Under the pieces are notes generated by a model. It ran no database searches, was not told the DNA's origin, and saw only the letters and a list, made by a program, of their open reading frames with translations. Shown here piece after piece: positions 36,112-46,726 of a DNA stretch of 46,726 nt. The first letter of the stretch is position 1, and every line of letters starts with the position of its first letter. This stretch comes from Spirochaetaceae bacterium 4572_59 (GTDB lineage Bacteria > Spirochaetota > Spirochaetia > DSM-2461): assembly GCA_002084805.1 (NCBI GenBank), contig NBMC01000037.1, forward strand, positions 1 to 46,726. Direction: 5' to 3'. The translations under genes were made by a program, and so were the position numbers.

Positions 36112-37456
36112 TTATTTTCGAAGGATTCTCCGTTTTCTTTTAATACTGATTGCCATTCAGACCCTTTTTGTAGGGAGTTTATTTATTATTGTTGTAAGAT
36201 CTTTTGTTAAACAGATTATTTCAAGAGAACTTGAAGAGGATATCCAGAAAATTCAGTTTCTTTTCAACACCTATGGTGATTCATGGATTTATGATACCAC
36301 AGAATCCTCCCTTTCTGATTTCCTGATGAATTATACCTTAACTATAACAGATAAAATAATCGTTTATGACAAGGATTATAGAATAATCAAGGTATTGGGA
36401 AATAAACGCATTCCCGATGAACTCAGCAGGAAAGAAAGCTTTAATCTTAATATGAACAGGATTAAAAGAGATAAAATTGAATCCTGTTACTTTAAGGCTA
36501 TTCCAGCCCCTGAAAAACTACTGGGAACGCAATCCATAGAGGAAACAACAAAAGACACTCTTCTCTTTTATTTTATTACATTGTTTCTTTCTATCCCTTT
36601 TCTATTGTTGATTGCTTATTTCGGAACCAAAAGACTAACCGCTAATATTTCAAATATTTCTGAATTTATAAATAAACTGGCTGAGGGTGCTCGAAATCTG
36701 GATTTTCCACAAAGAAAAGTCTCAATGGAGATGAATGTCATCCTGAAATCCACAGAAAACCTCCAGAATCAGCTGATTCAGAAAGAAGATATCCTTGTTC
36801 ACCGTCTTCAGGACTTAACCCACGATCTGAAAGGTCCTATTGCAGGTCTGTATATTCAACTGGAGGCGGTAGAGCTGGGGGCAATGGAACTGAGCAAAGA
36901 GCGCTTCAAGCATCTCTATAATGAACTGGGATATCTGAATACACTGATAGATGATATGTCCCTACTCTACCGGCTGGAAGACAATCTGGGAGAAGTAGAT
37001 ATCCGGCTGATGGATACAGAAGAAGATCTGATAATTCCTCTGCTGGAACGTTATGCACCGGAAGCGGAGAAAAAGGGCATTATTATCTATAAAGATGTGG
37101 AAGTGGAGAAACTTATAGCTGATTCCAAGCTGCTGAACAGGGCCATAGGAAATCTGATCCATAATGCCATCCGCTACGGAAGCGGTCTGGTTATTGATGT
37201 CAGTGTATTCAGGAAGGAGTCTTCGGATAATGTCATCATCGAAGTACGGAATAAAGGACAGATTCCTTCAGAAGAAATGCCCCATCTTTTCACCAGATAC
37301 TGGCGGAAGGACCAGGATCGGGAGGGGGGAAGTGGGCTGGGTCTCGCCATTGGCTACATGATCGCCCTGAAACACGGAGGGAATTTAACAGCCCGGAACC
37401 TGTATTCCGATCAGGTTGTATTTCAGTTGGAGATACCGCTGGGGCCTCTCTCCTGA
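36104..37456 (+). CDS. Membrane sensor histidine kinase
   Basis: 450 residues. Two transmembrane helices (~10-32 and ~150-172) enclose an extracytoplasmic sensor of about 115 residues with no recognised domain. A HAMP-like linker follows, then the H-box LTHDLKGPIAGL (~residue 245) with an extra lysine after the aspartate. The ATPase domain has the N-box NLIHNAIRYG and the G-box GGSGLGLAIGYMIALKHGG. It phosphorylates the upstream OmpR-type regulator. The signal is unknown. Confidence 0.92.
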   Translation: MGSYFRRILRFLLILIAIQTLFVGSLFIIVVRSFVKQIISRELEEDIQKIQFLFNTYGDSWIYDTTESSLSDFLMNYTLTITDKIIVYDKDYRIIKVLGNKRIPDELSRKESFNLNMNRIKRDKIESCYFKAIPAPEKLLGTQSIEETTKDTLLFYFITLFLSIPFLLLIAYFGTKRLTANISNISEFINKLAEGARNLDFPQRKVSMEMNVILKSTENLQNQLIQKEDILVHRLQDLTHDLKGPIAGLYIQLEAVELGAMELSKERFKHLYNELGYLNTLIDDMSLLYRLEDNLGEVDIRLMDTEEDLIIPLLERYAPEAEKKGIIIYKDVEVEKLIADSKLLNRAIGNLIHNAIRYGSGLVIDVSVFRKESSDNVIIEVRNKGQIPSEEMPHLFTRYWRKDQDREGGSGLGLAIGYMIALKHGGNLTARNLYSDQVVFQLEIPLGPLS

Positions 37457-37537
37457 TCATTCCCTCTGTTTCTCATTCTTTAGAGGGATTCTCCCTGAGA
37501 TATTCCAAATCTGCTTCTTTTGTCCTATAATTCCATC

Positions 37538-39878
<2,341 letters not shown>

Positions 39879-40083
39879 TTATGTTGAAGATTTTTACCAT
39901 TTTTATGTATATTTTTTCATTTTACAGGAAATAAGGTGAAAGGAAAACCATCAAGGGATAGGGATTCCCGAGGATAATCTTGAACATTATAGGCTGAATT
40001 GAGATAATAACAAGAAATTTTATTATTCCAATAAGAAATCCTATTACTTATCAAAAGGCCAAGGCTTTCGGAGAACAAAATAT

Positions 40084-40866
40084 ATGCCAATTTTATACTT
40101 CTTTATCAGCATTGGGGCATCCATTGTCGGTGCCATCAGCGGCATCGGCGGCGGAGTTATTATTAAACCTGTCCTGGACAGCATAAGTCCCTTTGACGTG
40201 AGTACCATCAGTTTTCTGTCTGGAACTACAGTTCTTTCCATGACAATCGTGACCCTTTTCCGAAGCAGGAAATCCTCTGTAAAGCTTGATAAGAGGATTG
40301 GATCTCTTATGGCGGCCGGAGGAATCATCGGCGGTCTGCTTGGTAAGATGCTTTTTGACCTTATTAAGGCTGGCTTCGGAAATGATCGTTTTATCGGAGC
40401 GACCCAATCCCTGATGCTGGCCCTGATTACAACAGCTGTAGTTTTTTTCACCCTCTATAAAGACAGGATCAAACCCTTTCACAAGGATGGAAATATCTTC
40501 AGCATTAGCATTGGTCTCATACTGGGAGGAATTGCGTCCTTTCTTGGTATCGGCGGAGGCCCGATTAACCTGGCAGTTCTATACTTTTTCTTCTCAATGG
40601 ATTCCAAAACAGCAGCCCTCAGCTCCATCTTTATTATCTTCTTCTCACAGATAACTAATCTGATATTTACCATTTCCTCAGGCAATGTTCCTGTCTTTGA
40701 TCCGTTTATTCTGGCCTTGATGATTACAGGTGGTATTGCGGGAGGTCTGTTAGGATCCCACTTTTCTCGTAAAATGACCCATAAAGAGATAGACCACCTG
40801 TTTATCGGGATAATGGCTGTTATTATCCTCATATGCATCTATAATTTTACAGGATTTTTGGAATAA
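40084..40866 (+). CDS. TSUP-family permease (TauE/SafE-like)
   Basis: 260 residues with eight or so hydrophobic segments in two similar halves. Glycine-rich repeats mark each half: GAISGIGGGVIIKPVLD (~16-32) and ASFLGIGGGPINLAVLY (~150-167). This is the sulfite/sulfonate exporter superfamily (DUF81). The substrate is likely a sulfur-containing or organic anion but cannot be read from sequence. GGAG lies 9-10 nt before the ATG. No sulfur-metabolism genes are adjacent. Confidence 0.88.
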   Translation: MPILYFFISIGASIVGAISGIGGGVIIKPVLDSISPFDVSTISFLSGTTVLSMTIVTLFRSRKSSVKLDKRIGSLMAAGGIIGGLLGKMLFDLIKAGFGNDRFIGATQSLMLALITTAVVFFTLYKDRIKPFHKDGNIFSISIGLILGGIASFLGIGGGPINLAVLYFFFSMDSKTAALSSIFIIFFSQITNLIFTISSGNVPVFDPFILALMITGGIAGGLLGSHFSRKMTHKEIDHLFIGIMAVIILICIYNFTGFLE

Positions 40867-40948
40867 TTTTTTTTACCAGCTAAGTCTAGACACAGATAGA
40901 TCTTACATAATATACGTTCTTTAAATCAGAGAAATCGGACAGATAAAT

Positions 40949-41171
40949 TTGCATTCTGCTCTAAAGAGGACTATATTAAAGATATGTTCATTAAGAACAA
41001 AATTCTATATGAAAGGAGTTTTGAGTAAGCTTATGAATAAGGAATTAGATCCGCCCGATAGAGTAGTTTCTCTGTTTTTGTAAATAAATAGCCCGTCTCT
41101 CGTGAGATGGAGTTGAACGAGAGTTCAATGTAGAGGAAAGCACAAATGGTCCGTTCGTTTGTGCTTTTTTT
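40949..41171 (+). ncRNA. Short orphan transcription unit (small RNA or 16-20-residue peptide)
   Basis: A promoter TTGCAT (40949-40954), 17-bp spacer, TATATT (40972-40977) is followed at about +1 by an inverted repeat TGTTC-ATTAA-GAACA (40985-40999). The transcript would be ~185 nt and end at a strong terminator: AAAGCACAAA pairs with TTTGTGCTTT (41137-41167), then Ts. Inside are AAAGGAG and a mini-frame at 41033-41083 (MNKELDPPDRVVSLFL), and a CTCTCGT/ACGAGAG stem. It could be a regulated sRNA, a small protein gene, or another gene stub. I do not recognise a known RNA family. Confidence 0.45.
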
Positions 41172-41175
41172 ATTT

Positions 41176-41191
41176 GATTCATATATGAATC
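41176..41191. repeat. Perfect 16-bp palindrome
   Basis: GATTCATATATGAATC lies right after the terminator of the orphan unit. It may be an operator or just a cruciform-prone AT palindrome. The ~190 bp from here to the SWIM gene hold nothing else I can name. Confidence 0.45.
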
Positions 41192-41378
41192 GTCATATCC
41201 TGTGAGCATCAGACATTTCTGAAATTGAGTGTGTGTACTCATCATCTAACATTATTGTTAAAAAAAATAAGCCTTTGAAGAAAGTTATACTTCACTACTT
41301 TTATTAGTACAGTCTAACTTAATGTGTCAAAATGGTCTAGAGCTACAGGTCTCATTCTAAGGGGAAAATAAAAGAGGC

Positions 41379-42125
41379 TCATGGCTTTGTAAAATCAATA
41401 TCAAACATGCTTGATAAATCATTGTCTTCAAGCTTGATAAGCCGGGTGCTTTTAACTTTCCGGGCTTTTGCAATAAGGTTGTCTTTTTCTTTTGCAACGA
41501 GCTCTGATACAAGCTCTGAAGCAGTGACCCCCCGAAGAGTGAACAGGAGCTCTGGCTGCGTATCCAGCCGCTTACCGACCCCATAGATAACAGCTGCAAG
41601 ATGTTTGCAGAATTTCGCACTGTCGGGACAGTTGCAGTGCGGATGGAATTTCTTAGGCGATGGAAAAAGACCTATTTTTGTATCTGTTAAAACAGCTTCA
41701 AGTTCTACCGGGAATTCTCCTTTTAGTAAATCGGAAAGTGAAGATATCCGGCCTTCTACAAGTTTTGTAATATTTGCCCAGTCTTTTTTGCCCAGTGGGT
41801 CAATCTCTATTTCACATTTATATAAACTACTACCGGAACCTAATACCTTAGCTTCAATTCGTCCGTCAAATATTTGTAGATCTATAACACAGCCATGAGT
41901 AACATAACTTCGTCCCCGTGAAAGCCTGTTGGCAAAGTCAGCATAATTTTCAATGTTTTTGTTCCATGCAAGACCCCACCAACTTTTTGCTATCTTCCGG
42001 CCTTCAATAATAACAGGCGAAATCTTTTTACCTTTTTTAATCAGAGCGGCTATTTTTCTTTTAGCCTTTGCTTTTTTTTCAGCGACAGTTTCATAGGGGG
42101 CATAGTCGTAATTATTCCAGCTCAT
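41379..42125 (-). CDS. SWIM zinc-finger protein (YwqB-like), partner of the SNF2 helicase
   Basis: 248 residues. The SWIM zinc-binding motif is complete: C164-N-C166-x6-C173-K-H175. The N-terminal part has SWWGLAWNKNIENYADFANRLSRGRSYV (~48-75), typical of SWIM proteins that sit beside SNF2 helicases. It probably binds nucleic acid or protein to help the helicase. Its ATG overlaps the helicase stop in TAATG, showing tight translational coupling. The pair recalls B. subtilis YwqA-YwqB, whose function is not settled. Confidence 0.87.
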   Translation of the reverse strand: MSWNNYDYAPYETVAEKKAKAKRKIAALIKKGKKISPVIIEGRKIAKSWWGLAWNKNIENYADFANRLSRGRSYVTHGCVIDLQIFDGRIEAKVLGSGSSLYKCEIEIDPLGKKDWANITKLVEGRISSLSDLLKGEFPVELEAVLTDTKIGLFPSPKKFHPHCNCPDSAKFCKHLAAVIYGVGKRLDTQPELLFTLRGVTASELVSELVAKEKDNLIAKARKVKSTRLIKLEDNDLSSMFDIDFTKP

Positions 42126-44794
42126 TATATTCCAGCCTTTAAAGAAAACATATTGATCAGTTCTTCATCATCCATCTCAGTAATGAATGCTGATTCAGAG
42201 GACCCCTTCAGAACTTCATCGGATAAAGCCTTTTTTTCCTCCAGCATCATGGCAATTTTTTCTTCGATAGTTCCCTCGCTGATGAATTTATGCACCATTA
42301 CGCTTTTTTTCTGTCCTATTCGAAAAGCTCTGTCTGTAGCCTGATTTTCAACAGCCGGATTCCACCACCTGTCAAAATGAATTACATGATTAGCCGCGGT
42401 AAGGTTCAAGCCTGTACCACCAGCTTTTATGGACAAAATAAAAAATGGTATATATTCGTCACTTTGAAACTGCTTGACCAGGTCTTTCCGTTTTGAAACC
42501 GCCGTGGAGCCATGAAGGATCAGGCCTTTACGCTCAAAAATATCCTCCAGAAATATTTCCAGATGTTCAATAATTTCTTTAAACTGAGTAAAAATCAGAA
42601 CCTTTTCCCGCTTTTGATAGATGGTTTCACAGATTTCACGCAGCCGTTCAAACTTTCCGCTATCCGCAGGCTTATATGCCGTATTCCCAAGATATTGGTC
42701 AGGGTGATTACAAATCTGCTTGAATTTGATAAGTGATGACAAAACCAGTCCTTTTCGTTTCATTCCCCCATCTGAGTCTTCAAGAGCATTCTTTAAAATA
42801 TCAACCTGCTGCTTATAAAGCAGCCGCTGTGTCTTGCTCAGACCTGAATAAGAATCAACTTCTATTTTATCAGGAAGATCAGAGATGACATTTTTATCCG
42901 TCTTAAGCCTCCGCAGGATATAGGGACTGATGACCTGCCGTAAAGCTCCCAGATCATCACTATTTTTAATGAATTTTGAAAATTCGCTCTTATTGCCGAG
43001 CATTCCGGGATTGAGAAAGTCAAAAAGTGACCAAAGGTCGGAAAGCCTGTTCTCAATGGGAGTACCGGTAAGCACAATACGGTTATTACTTTTAAGGCTT
43101 TTAATAGTCCTTGTCTGGGCCGTAGCGGCATTTTTTATGGCCTGTGCTTCATCGAGGATGATGTAATTCCATTTGAAATCCTGAATCCACTGATATCTTT
43201 TTACATAGCCATAACTTGTAATGATTATATCCCATTCTGAGATTTCCTCAGCTGTGGTATTCTTACCCAGAATATCTTTTCCACCACCGGGATGAGCAAT
43301 AATAAACTTAATTGCAGGGGCAAACTTTTCAAACTCTGACGCCCAGTTATGTATCAGTGATACCGGTAAAACGAGAAGGCTTGTTGTGTATTTTTTTTTC
43401 TTCCGCAGGCCATTTAATAAAGCCAATACCTGTATGGTCTTTCCAAGACCCATATCATCGGCAAGACAAGCTCCTAATCGTAGTGAATCAAGCAATGTAA
43501 GCCAGTTTAATCCTGTTTGCTGATACGGCCTGAGTTCTGCCTTGAAATCCCTTGTAATCTTTGTTTCTTTAAGCAATTCAGGGTTCCGCATTTTACCCAT
43601 AATGCCTTTTAACCAATCGCCTATGCCGATTTCAACATTATCATTAGTAAGAATATCTGAAAGCGAGTTATTTTGCCTGCTCATCAGCATTCGGAGTGCG
43701 TCGCTAAGAGCTATGTTCTCGTTTGAAAGTAAACTTGCAGCTTTTTCCCAGTTGTCAAGACTTTGCGAAAGCTTGTCCTTGTCAACTACGACCCATTTTC
43801 CTTTAATATTTGCCAGTCCCTCTGATTGTTTCAGGATTTCTTCCGCCTCGCCGGCGCTGAGCTCTACATCTCCAATCATAATTCTTGCTTGAAAATCTAT
43901 CAGAGATTCAAGACCCATTAAGGACGCTTGTTTTTTTTCACCGAAAGAAATTGAAAGGGAGGCTGACTTTTTGCCCCTACGCCACCAGTTTGGAATTCGA
44001 CAAAGAATACCGGCTTTTTCATAAAGAGGGATTTCTTTTAAGAATTGGAAAGATTCATCAGGAGAGAAGTTTAGAGGATAAAAAAGTTCCCCCGAATCCA
44101 GTAAATCTTTCAGAAAATTACTTTCTTTGGCGGCATTTGATACAGTAGAGAGTAATTCAAGAAGTTTATCTTGATCATTTTCAAATTCCGTGAGGGCATA
44201 TTGCAACGGCCTGTGTTGTGCCTGATTTTTCCTGTTCAATCCTGCTGAATATGTCGCCATAAAAGCAAAGGCTGAACTTTCTGTTTTTTGCTCAACAAGA
44301 TGAAAATATATTTTGCCAACGAGATGAACATCCGGTGAATATTTTAAAAAAAAGCTCTCAACAGAACCTTCATACGTTTTTATTTGATTGCTGAAATACT
44401 CATTCAGCGCCTTCCAGTGAAAATCGAGGCATTCATCGTTTAAATATTCAAATCCCTGAAAATATGGTGCCCTGTCGCAGAGATCTTTAAGAATTGATTT
44501 TTCCACTGATACGATCTGTTTTTCCCGCAAGACTTCCAGAGATTCACTCAAACGGAGTGTTTCGGTAAAAAGTCTTGCAAAGCCCTTCCAGAATTCAAGA
44601 TTAGCAGAAAGTTTCAGCTCATCTGGGGTAAATGCAAGTTTGAAAAGAGAATGGTATGGTGAAATTGTAAAATCTTCGACAAGATTCTTATATATTTTAG
44701 CGATTGATTGAGATTGTTTTGTTTTACTGCTTATATATTCAATTTTTAAGTGATAGTTCTGAATCAATATTATCACAGGATTTTCACAACTCAT
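42125..44794 (-). CDS. SNF2-family DNA-dependent ATPase/helicase
   Basis: 889 residues from the ATG at 44794 (GAAGAGAG upstream; a longer in-frame start lacks one). The first ~430 residues are a bacterial SNF2-associated region. The motor follows: RPYQQTGLNWL, DDMGLGKTIQVLALL (motif I), DEAQAIKN (II), LTGTPIENRLSDLWSLFDFLNPGMLG (III), VLIFTQFKEIIEHLE (IV), SIKAGGTGLNLTAANHVIHFDRWWNPAVENQATDRAFRIGQ (V-VI). All motor motifs look intact. Likely translocates on DNA to remodel protein-DNA complexes. Coupled to the SWIM protein; own promoter upstream. Confidence 0.93.
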   Translation of the reverse strand: MSCENPVIILIQNYHLKIEYISSKTKQSQSIAKIYKNLVEDFTISPYHSLFKLAFTPDELKLSANLEFWKGFARLFTETLRLSESLEVLREKQIVSVEKSILKDLCDRAPYFQGFEYLNDECLDFHWKALNEYFSNQIKTYEGSVESFFLKYSPDVHLVGKIYFHLVEQKTESSAFAFMATYSAGLNRKNQAQHRPLQYALTEFENDQDKLLELLSTVSNAAKESNFLKDLLDSGELFYPLNFSPDESFQFLKEIPLYEKAGILCRIPNWWRRGKKSASLSISFGEKKQASLMGLESLIDFQARIMIGDVELSAGEAEEILKQSEGLANIKGKWVVVDKDKLSQSLDNWEKAASLLSNENIALSDALRMLMSRQNNSLSDILTNDNVEIGIGDWLKGIMGKMRNPELLKETKITRDFKAELRPYQQTGLNWLTLLDSLRLGACLADDMGLGKTIQVLALLNGLRKKKKYTTSLLVLPVSLIHNWASEFEKFAPAIKFIIAHPGGGKDILGKNTTAEEISEWDIIITSYGYVKRYQWIQDFKWNYIILDEAQAIKNAATAQTRTIKSLKSNNRIVLTGTPIENRLSDLWSLFDFLNPGMLGNKSEFSKFIKNSDDLGALRQVISPYILRRLKTDKNVISDLPDKIEVDSYSGLSKTQRLLYKQQVDILKNALEDSDGGMKRKGLVLSSLIKFKQICNHPDQYLGNTAYKPADSGKFERLREICETIYQKREKVLIFTQFKEIIEHLEIFLEDIFERKGLILHGSTAVSKRKDLVKQFQSDEYIPFFILSIKAGGTGLNLTAANHVIHFDRWWNPAVENQATDRAFRIGQKKSVMVHKFISEGTIEEKIAMMLEEKKALSDEVLKGSSESAFITEMDDEELINMFSLKAGI

Positions 44795-44842
44795 GGCGTC
44801 TCTCTTCAAATCTTTTCTTGATTCAAGTGTTTTCGTTGCAAA

Positions 44843-44871
44843 ATTATACCAATTAAAAGAAAAATACGCAA
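44843..44871 (-). promoter_or_regulatory. Promoter of the SNF2-SWIM operon
   Basis: Minus-strand TTGCGT (44866-44871), 17-bp spacer, perfect TATAAT (44843-44848). The leader is about 42 nt and contains the ribosome site. Confidence 0.78.
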
Positions 44872-44880
44872 TTGGACCAG

Positions 44881-44919
44881 AAAAAAGGGGCTGCTGCATT
44901 TTACTTTTACAACAACCCC
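44881..44919 (-). terminator. Intrinsic terminator of feoAB
   Basis: An 11-bp stem of GGGGTTGTTGT against GCAGCAGCCCC (with U-G pairs) is followed on the minus strand by six Ts, 20 nt after the feoB stop. Confidence 0.88.
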
Positions 44920-44938
44920 ATTTTAATGTTCGATATTA

Positions 44939-46624
44939 TCAGGCGTATTGTTGTTTTCGGGCAGTTTTCTTCCCATAATAATTTATACCAGCGATCAGAA
45001 TTGCCAGTAGCAATAGGGCTTCGCCTATAAACAGAACACTATGTCCTACTGTTACCTGATAGAACAGAGTGGCCACAACCCATGCCAGAACAGTGCTGTA
45101 TACCATCTGAAAGACAGTAAATATCAAACCGATTTCTTTATACATGGCAGCTACAGCTACCAGACAGGGTACATAGAGAAGAATAAAAAGCAGGTAGGCA
45201 AATGCCGCGGCCGGACCGCCCGCAAAGCGGCTTCTCATCTCTCCAAAAATGGAGTTTTCGATCTCCATATCTTCTGCCACAGCAGAGCTATCCGATACGT
45301 CTCCGATATTTGTTCCCAGAGGATCTCTCAGAACAGCGGGATCAAAGGCCCCCGCAAGATTATCAGGTATGGTTGAAACAGCTTCTCCCAGAGACGCCCA
45401 GAGATCATACTCACCCTCTTCTTCTACCTCTCCCTCTGCAGCAGAAGATATGGAGATCGAAAACTCCATTTTTGGAGCCGCCGCAAAGAGAGCATAAACA
45501 GGCAATCTTGCACCACAGGACATAAAAGGTGTCATAAAAATAGTCAGGTAACGGTCCCTTTTATTGGCAAGGGTTCTGGTTGCTGTAATGGCAGGGACAG
45601 TACATCCGAAACCGACAAGCATGGGAATAAAAGCTTTTCCCGGTAGACCTATATACCTCATAAACCTGTCCATAACAAAGGCGGCTCTTGCCATATAACC
45701 TGAATCTTCCAGAAGAGCCAACATAAAAAAGAGCATGAACATAATGGGAACAAAGGTTGCCAGGGTCTGAAGTCCCCCTCCTATTCCTGTGGAAATAATG
45801 GCGTTAATCCAGGCGGGACTGCCCAGTTTATCCAGCAGAAAGGCAGAGCCGTCAACAAATACTGATCCAAATGTAATATCAAAAAAATCGATAAAAGCTC
45901 CCCCGAGGTTAATGGTTACCCAGAAGATCAGATACATGGCAACGAGAAAGATGGGTATCCCGAGAAAGCGATTTAATACAAACTTGTCAATCTTATCGGT
46001 TATTGTTTTTCGGGGAGCTCCTTTTTTTACAGAAGAAACCATAAGACCATGGATAAAACCATAGCGGGCATCGGCAATAAGAATATCCGCCTCATCTCCG
46101 ACTTCCTTTTCTATTCTGTCCCGGTATATCTCTATCTCTTCACTATTTTCCAATTGAAGTTTTTCCAGGAGGCTAGAACTTCCTTCCAGGAGTTTAATGC
46201 TCAACCAGCGGGGACTAACCTGCATCTCAGCAGCCTGATTATTCAATTTTGCTATCAGTTCCGATATAATCGTTTCAACTTCATTTTCATAAGTAATTTT
46301 AATACTCTCTTTTGATTGGACTTTTACGCTTGAAGCCTTATCAACGGCAGTGATTACAAGCTGTAGAGCATTTTTACTGATAGCGGAAATATACTCTACG
46401 GGGATACCAAGTTTAGCGGAAAGCGCTTTAACATCGATCGAAATATCTCTGGTTTCCGCCACATCCTTCATATTAATGATCAAAAGCATGGGGACATTCA
46501 TTTCCAATAAATGAGTTGTAAGGTAGAGATTCCTTTCCAGATTAACCGCATCAACGATGTTTACGATCAAATCCGCTTCTCCGGAAAGGAAAGAGAGAGG
46601 AAGCTTTGTATTTTCATGTTTCAC
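44939..46624 (-). CDS. feoB: Ferrous iron transporter FeoB, damaged by two internal losses
   Basis: FeoB imports Fe2+ through the inner membrane and has an N-terminal GTPase domain. The open frame of 561 residues starts with GTG at 46624. It enters the family only at [23 protein letters not shown], so the P-loop and switch motifs (G1-G3, about 80 residues) are missing; G4 is present as NMKD (51-54). A better start (ATG 46617 behind GAGGAG) is out of frame with the rest. The first Gate region is intact ([30 protein letters not shown]). Then about 150 residues expected in FeoB are absent and replaced by [13 protein letters not shown]. The C-terminal helices follow ([13 protein letters not shown]). 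As written it should not transport normally. Confidence 0.85.
   Translation of the reverse strand: MKHENTKLPLSFLSGEADLIVNIVDAVNLERNLYLTTHLLEMNVPMLLIINMKDVAETRDISIDVKALSAKLGIPVEYISAISKNALQLVITAVDKASSVKVQSKESIKITYENEVETIISELIAKLNNQAAEMQVSPRWLSIKLLEGSSSLLEKLQLENSEEIEIYRDRIEKEVGDEADILIADARYGFIHGLMVSSVKKGAPRKTITDKIDKFVLNRFLGIPIFLVAMYLIFWVTINLGGAFIDFFDITFGSVFVDGSAFLLDKLGSPAWINAIISTGIGGGLQTLATFVPIMFMLFFMLALLEDSGYMARAAFVMDRFMRYIGLPGKAFIPMLVGFGCTVPAITATRTLANKRDRYLTIFMTPFMSCGARLPVYALFAAAPKMEFSISISSAAEGEVEEEGEYDLWASLGEAVSTIPDNLAGAFDPAVLRDPLGTNIGDVSDSSAVAEDMEIENSIFGEMRSRFAGGPAAAFAYLLFILLYVPCLVAVAAMYKEIGLIFTVFQMVYSTVLAWVVATLFYQVTVGHSVLFIGEALLLLAILIAGINYYGKKTARKQQYA
45241..45477. repeat. 37-bp perfect inverted repeat inside feoB, arms 163 bp apart
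   Basis: 45241-45277 and 45441-45477 are exact reverse complements. The left arm encodes the natural [13 protein letters not shown] of FeoB. The right arm, read on the same strand, gives [12 protein letters not shown] and sits exactly at the point where ~150 FeoB residues are missing. Both orientations of the enclosed 163 bp stay open in frame. Confidence 0.95.
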
Positions 46625-46627
46625 TCC

Positions 46628-46651
46628 TCTAACATGTTAGAAATGTCTAAC
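46628..46651. promoter_or_regulatory. Probable metal-regulator operator in front of feoB
   Basis: Three half-sites, TCTAAC, GTTAGA and TCTAAC, form two overlapping palindromes: the perfect 14-bp TCTAACATGTTAGA (46628-46641) and GTTAGA-AATG-TCTAAC (46636-46651). The pattern resembles DtxR/IdeR/MntR-type boxes. It lies between feoA and feoB, with TATAAG upstream as a possible -10. Confidence 0.6.
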
Positions 46652-46677
46652 TTATACATTAAAAAAAATACTTTCTT

Positions 46678-46726
46678 CTATTTCATGATTACCAGCCCGG
46701 CCTCAGATTTTCTGAGCGAAAGACTG
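46678..46726 (-). CDS. feoA: FeoA, C-terminal end (partial)
   Basis: The last 15 codons of a minus-strand gene enter from the window edge (SLSLRKSEAGLVIMK, then a stop). This matches the usual FeoA ending, a SH3-like cytoplasmic partner of FeoB (LRKSEA-type tail). It is immediately upstream of feoB in the standard feoAB order. The short length limits confidence. Confidence 0.6.
   Translation of the reverse strand, partial: SLSLRKSEAGLVIMK

Noticed and set aside
41045..41245. Minus-strand frame with LMLTGYDDSYMNQIKKA, which faintly resembles a response-regulator fragment
   Set aside because: It runs through the plus-strand terminator and a palindrome, has no ribosome site, and lacks other receiver motifs; chance similarity is likely.
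45278..45440. A site-specific invertible DNA switch in feoB
   Set aside because: Possible in principle because both orientations stay open, but no invertase gene is near and one arm lies exactly at a deletion junction, so template switching or an artefact is simpler.
45249..45497. Plus-strand frame inside feoB that begins [10 protein letters not shown] and ends MEIENSIFG
   Set aside because: It is open only because of the inverted repeat; no start signals, and feoB is clearly the coding strand.

Overview
The window looks like a chromosomal segment of a spirochaete, probably a free-living saccharolytic member of the Spirochaetales. This is inferred from gene content: an archaeal-type UMP kinase, a LolA-RodZ-RimO-UvrD cluster, a NADase-type glycan-binding-domain protein, a CvfB-like S1 protein, a monomeric isocitrate dehydrogenase and a GH4 glycosidase. 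I see no rRNA, tRNA, CRISPR array, insertion sequence or prophage. Coding density is high, with short intergenic gaps.

Layout. 1-3.2 kb: an oligopeptide ABC transporter operon on the minus strand (oppA, oppB, 5' part of oppC). 3.6-7.6 kb: a PlsC-like acyltransferase, proS with a UPF0158-GNAT protein, and a small RRM protein. 7.8-9.2 kb: enolase. 9.2-11.5 kb: a URO-D-fold protein with a LacI regulator and a clear operator. 11.6-13.4 kb: a lone receiver protein, recX, rpsI and rplM. 13.5-19.8 kb: an overlapping minus-strand operon, lolA, rodZ-like, rimO (broken), uvrD/pcrA, a degenerate PLP-fold protein and a small membrane protein. 19.9-24.2 kb: pyrH, a radical SAM protein, and a divergent LacI/GH4 pair. 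24.2-29.9 kb: relics, recQ, an MFS transporter, an aldose epimerase and cvfB. 30.3-37.5 kb: a diguanylate cyclase, a glycan-binding-type secreted protein, rhlE, an outer-membrane porin, and an OmpR-type two-component system. 37.6-46.7 kb: monomeric idh, a TSUP permease, a small orphan transcription unit, a SNF2-SWIM pair, and feoAB.

Two patterns stand out. First, several genes have no Shine-Dalgarno sequence but a -10 box that ends 6-7 nt before the ATG (9 nt in one case). Each also has an upstream -35-like hexamer, of variable quality. This is the arrangement expected of leaderless mRNAs (plsC-like, proS, lolA, the GH4-linked lacI, the NADase-type gene, a relic at 37538, and nearly cvfB).

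Second, several genes carry internal deletions that remove core motifs. rimO lacks its radical SAM cysteines. rhlE lacks the GG and TPGR motifs. feoB lacks its G1-G3 GTPase motifs and part of its membrane core, where a 37-bp perfect inverted repeat now sits. A macAB-like relic and two gene stubs show the same kind of loss. These could be real gene decay, an unusual deletion or template-switch process, or amplification/assembly chimeras. Read mapping would decide. All functions are read from sequence motifs and remembered family features; no searches were run.
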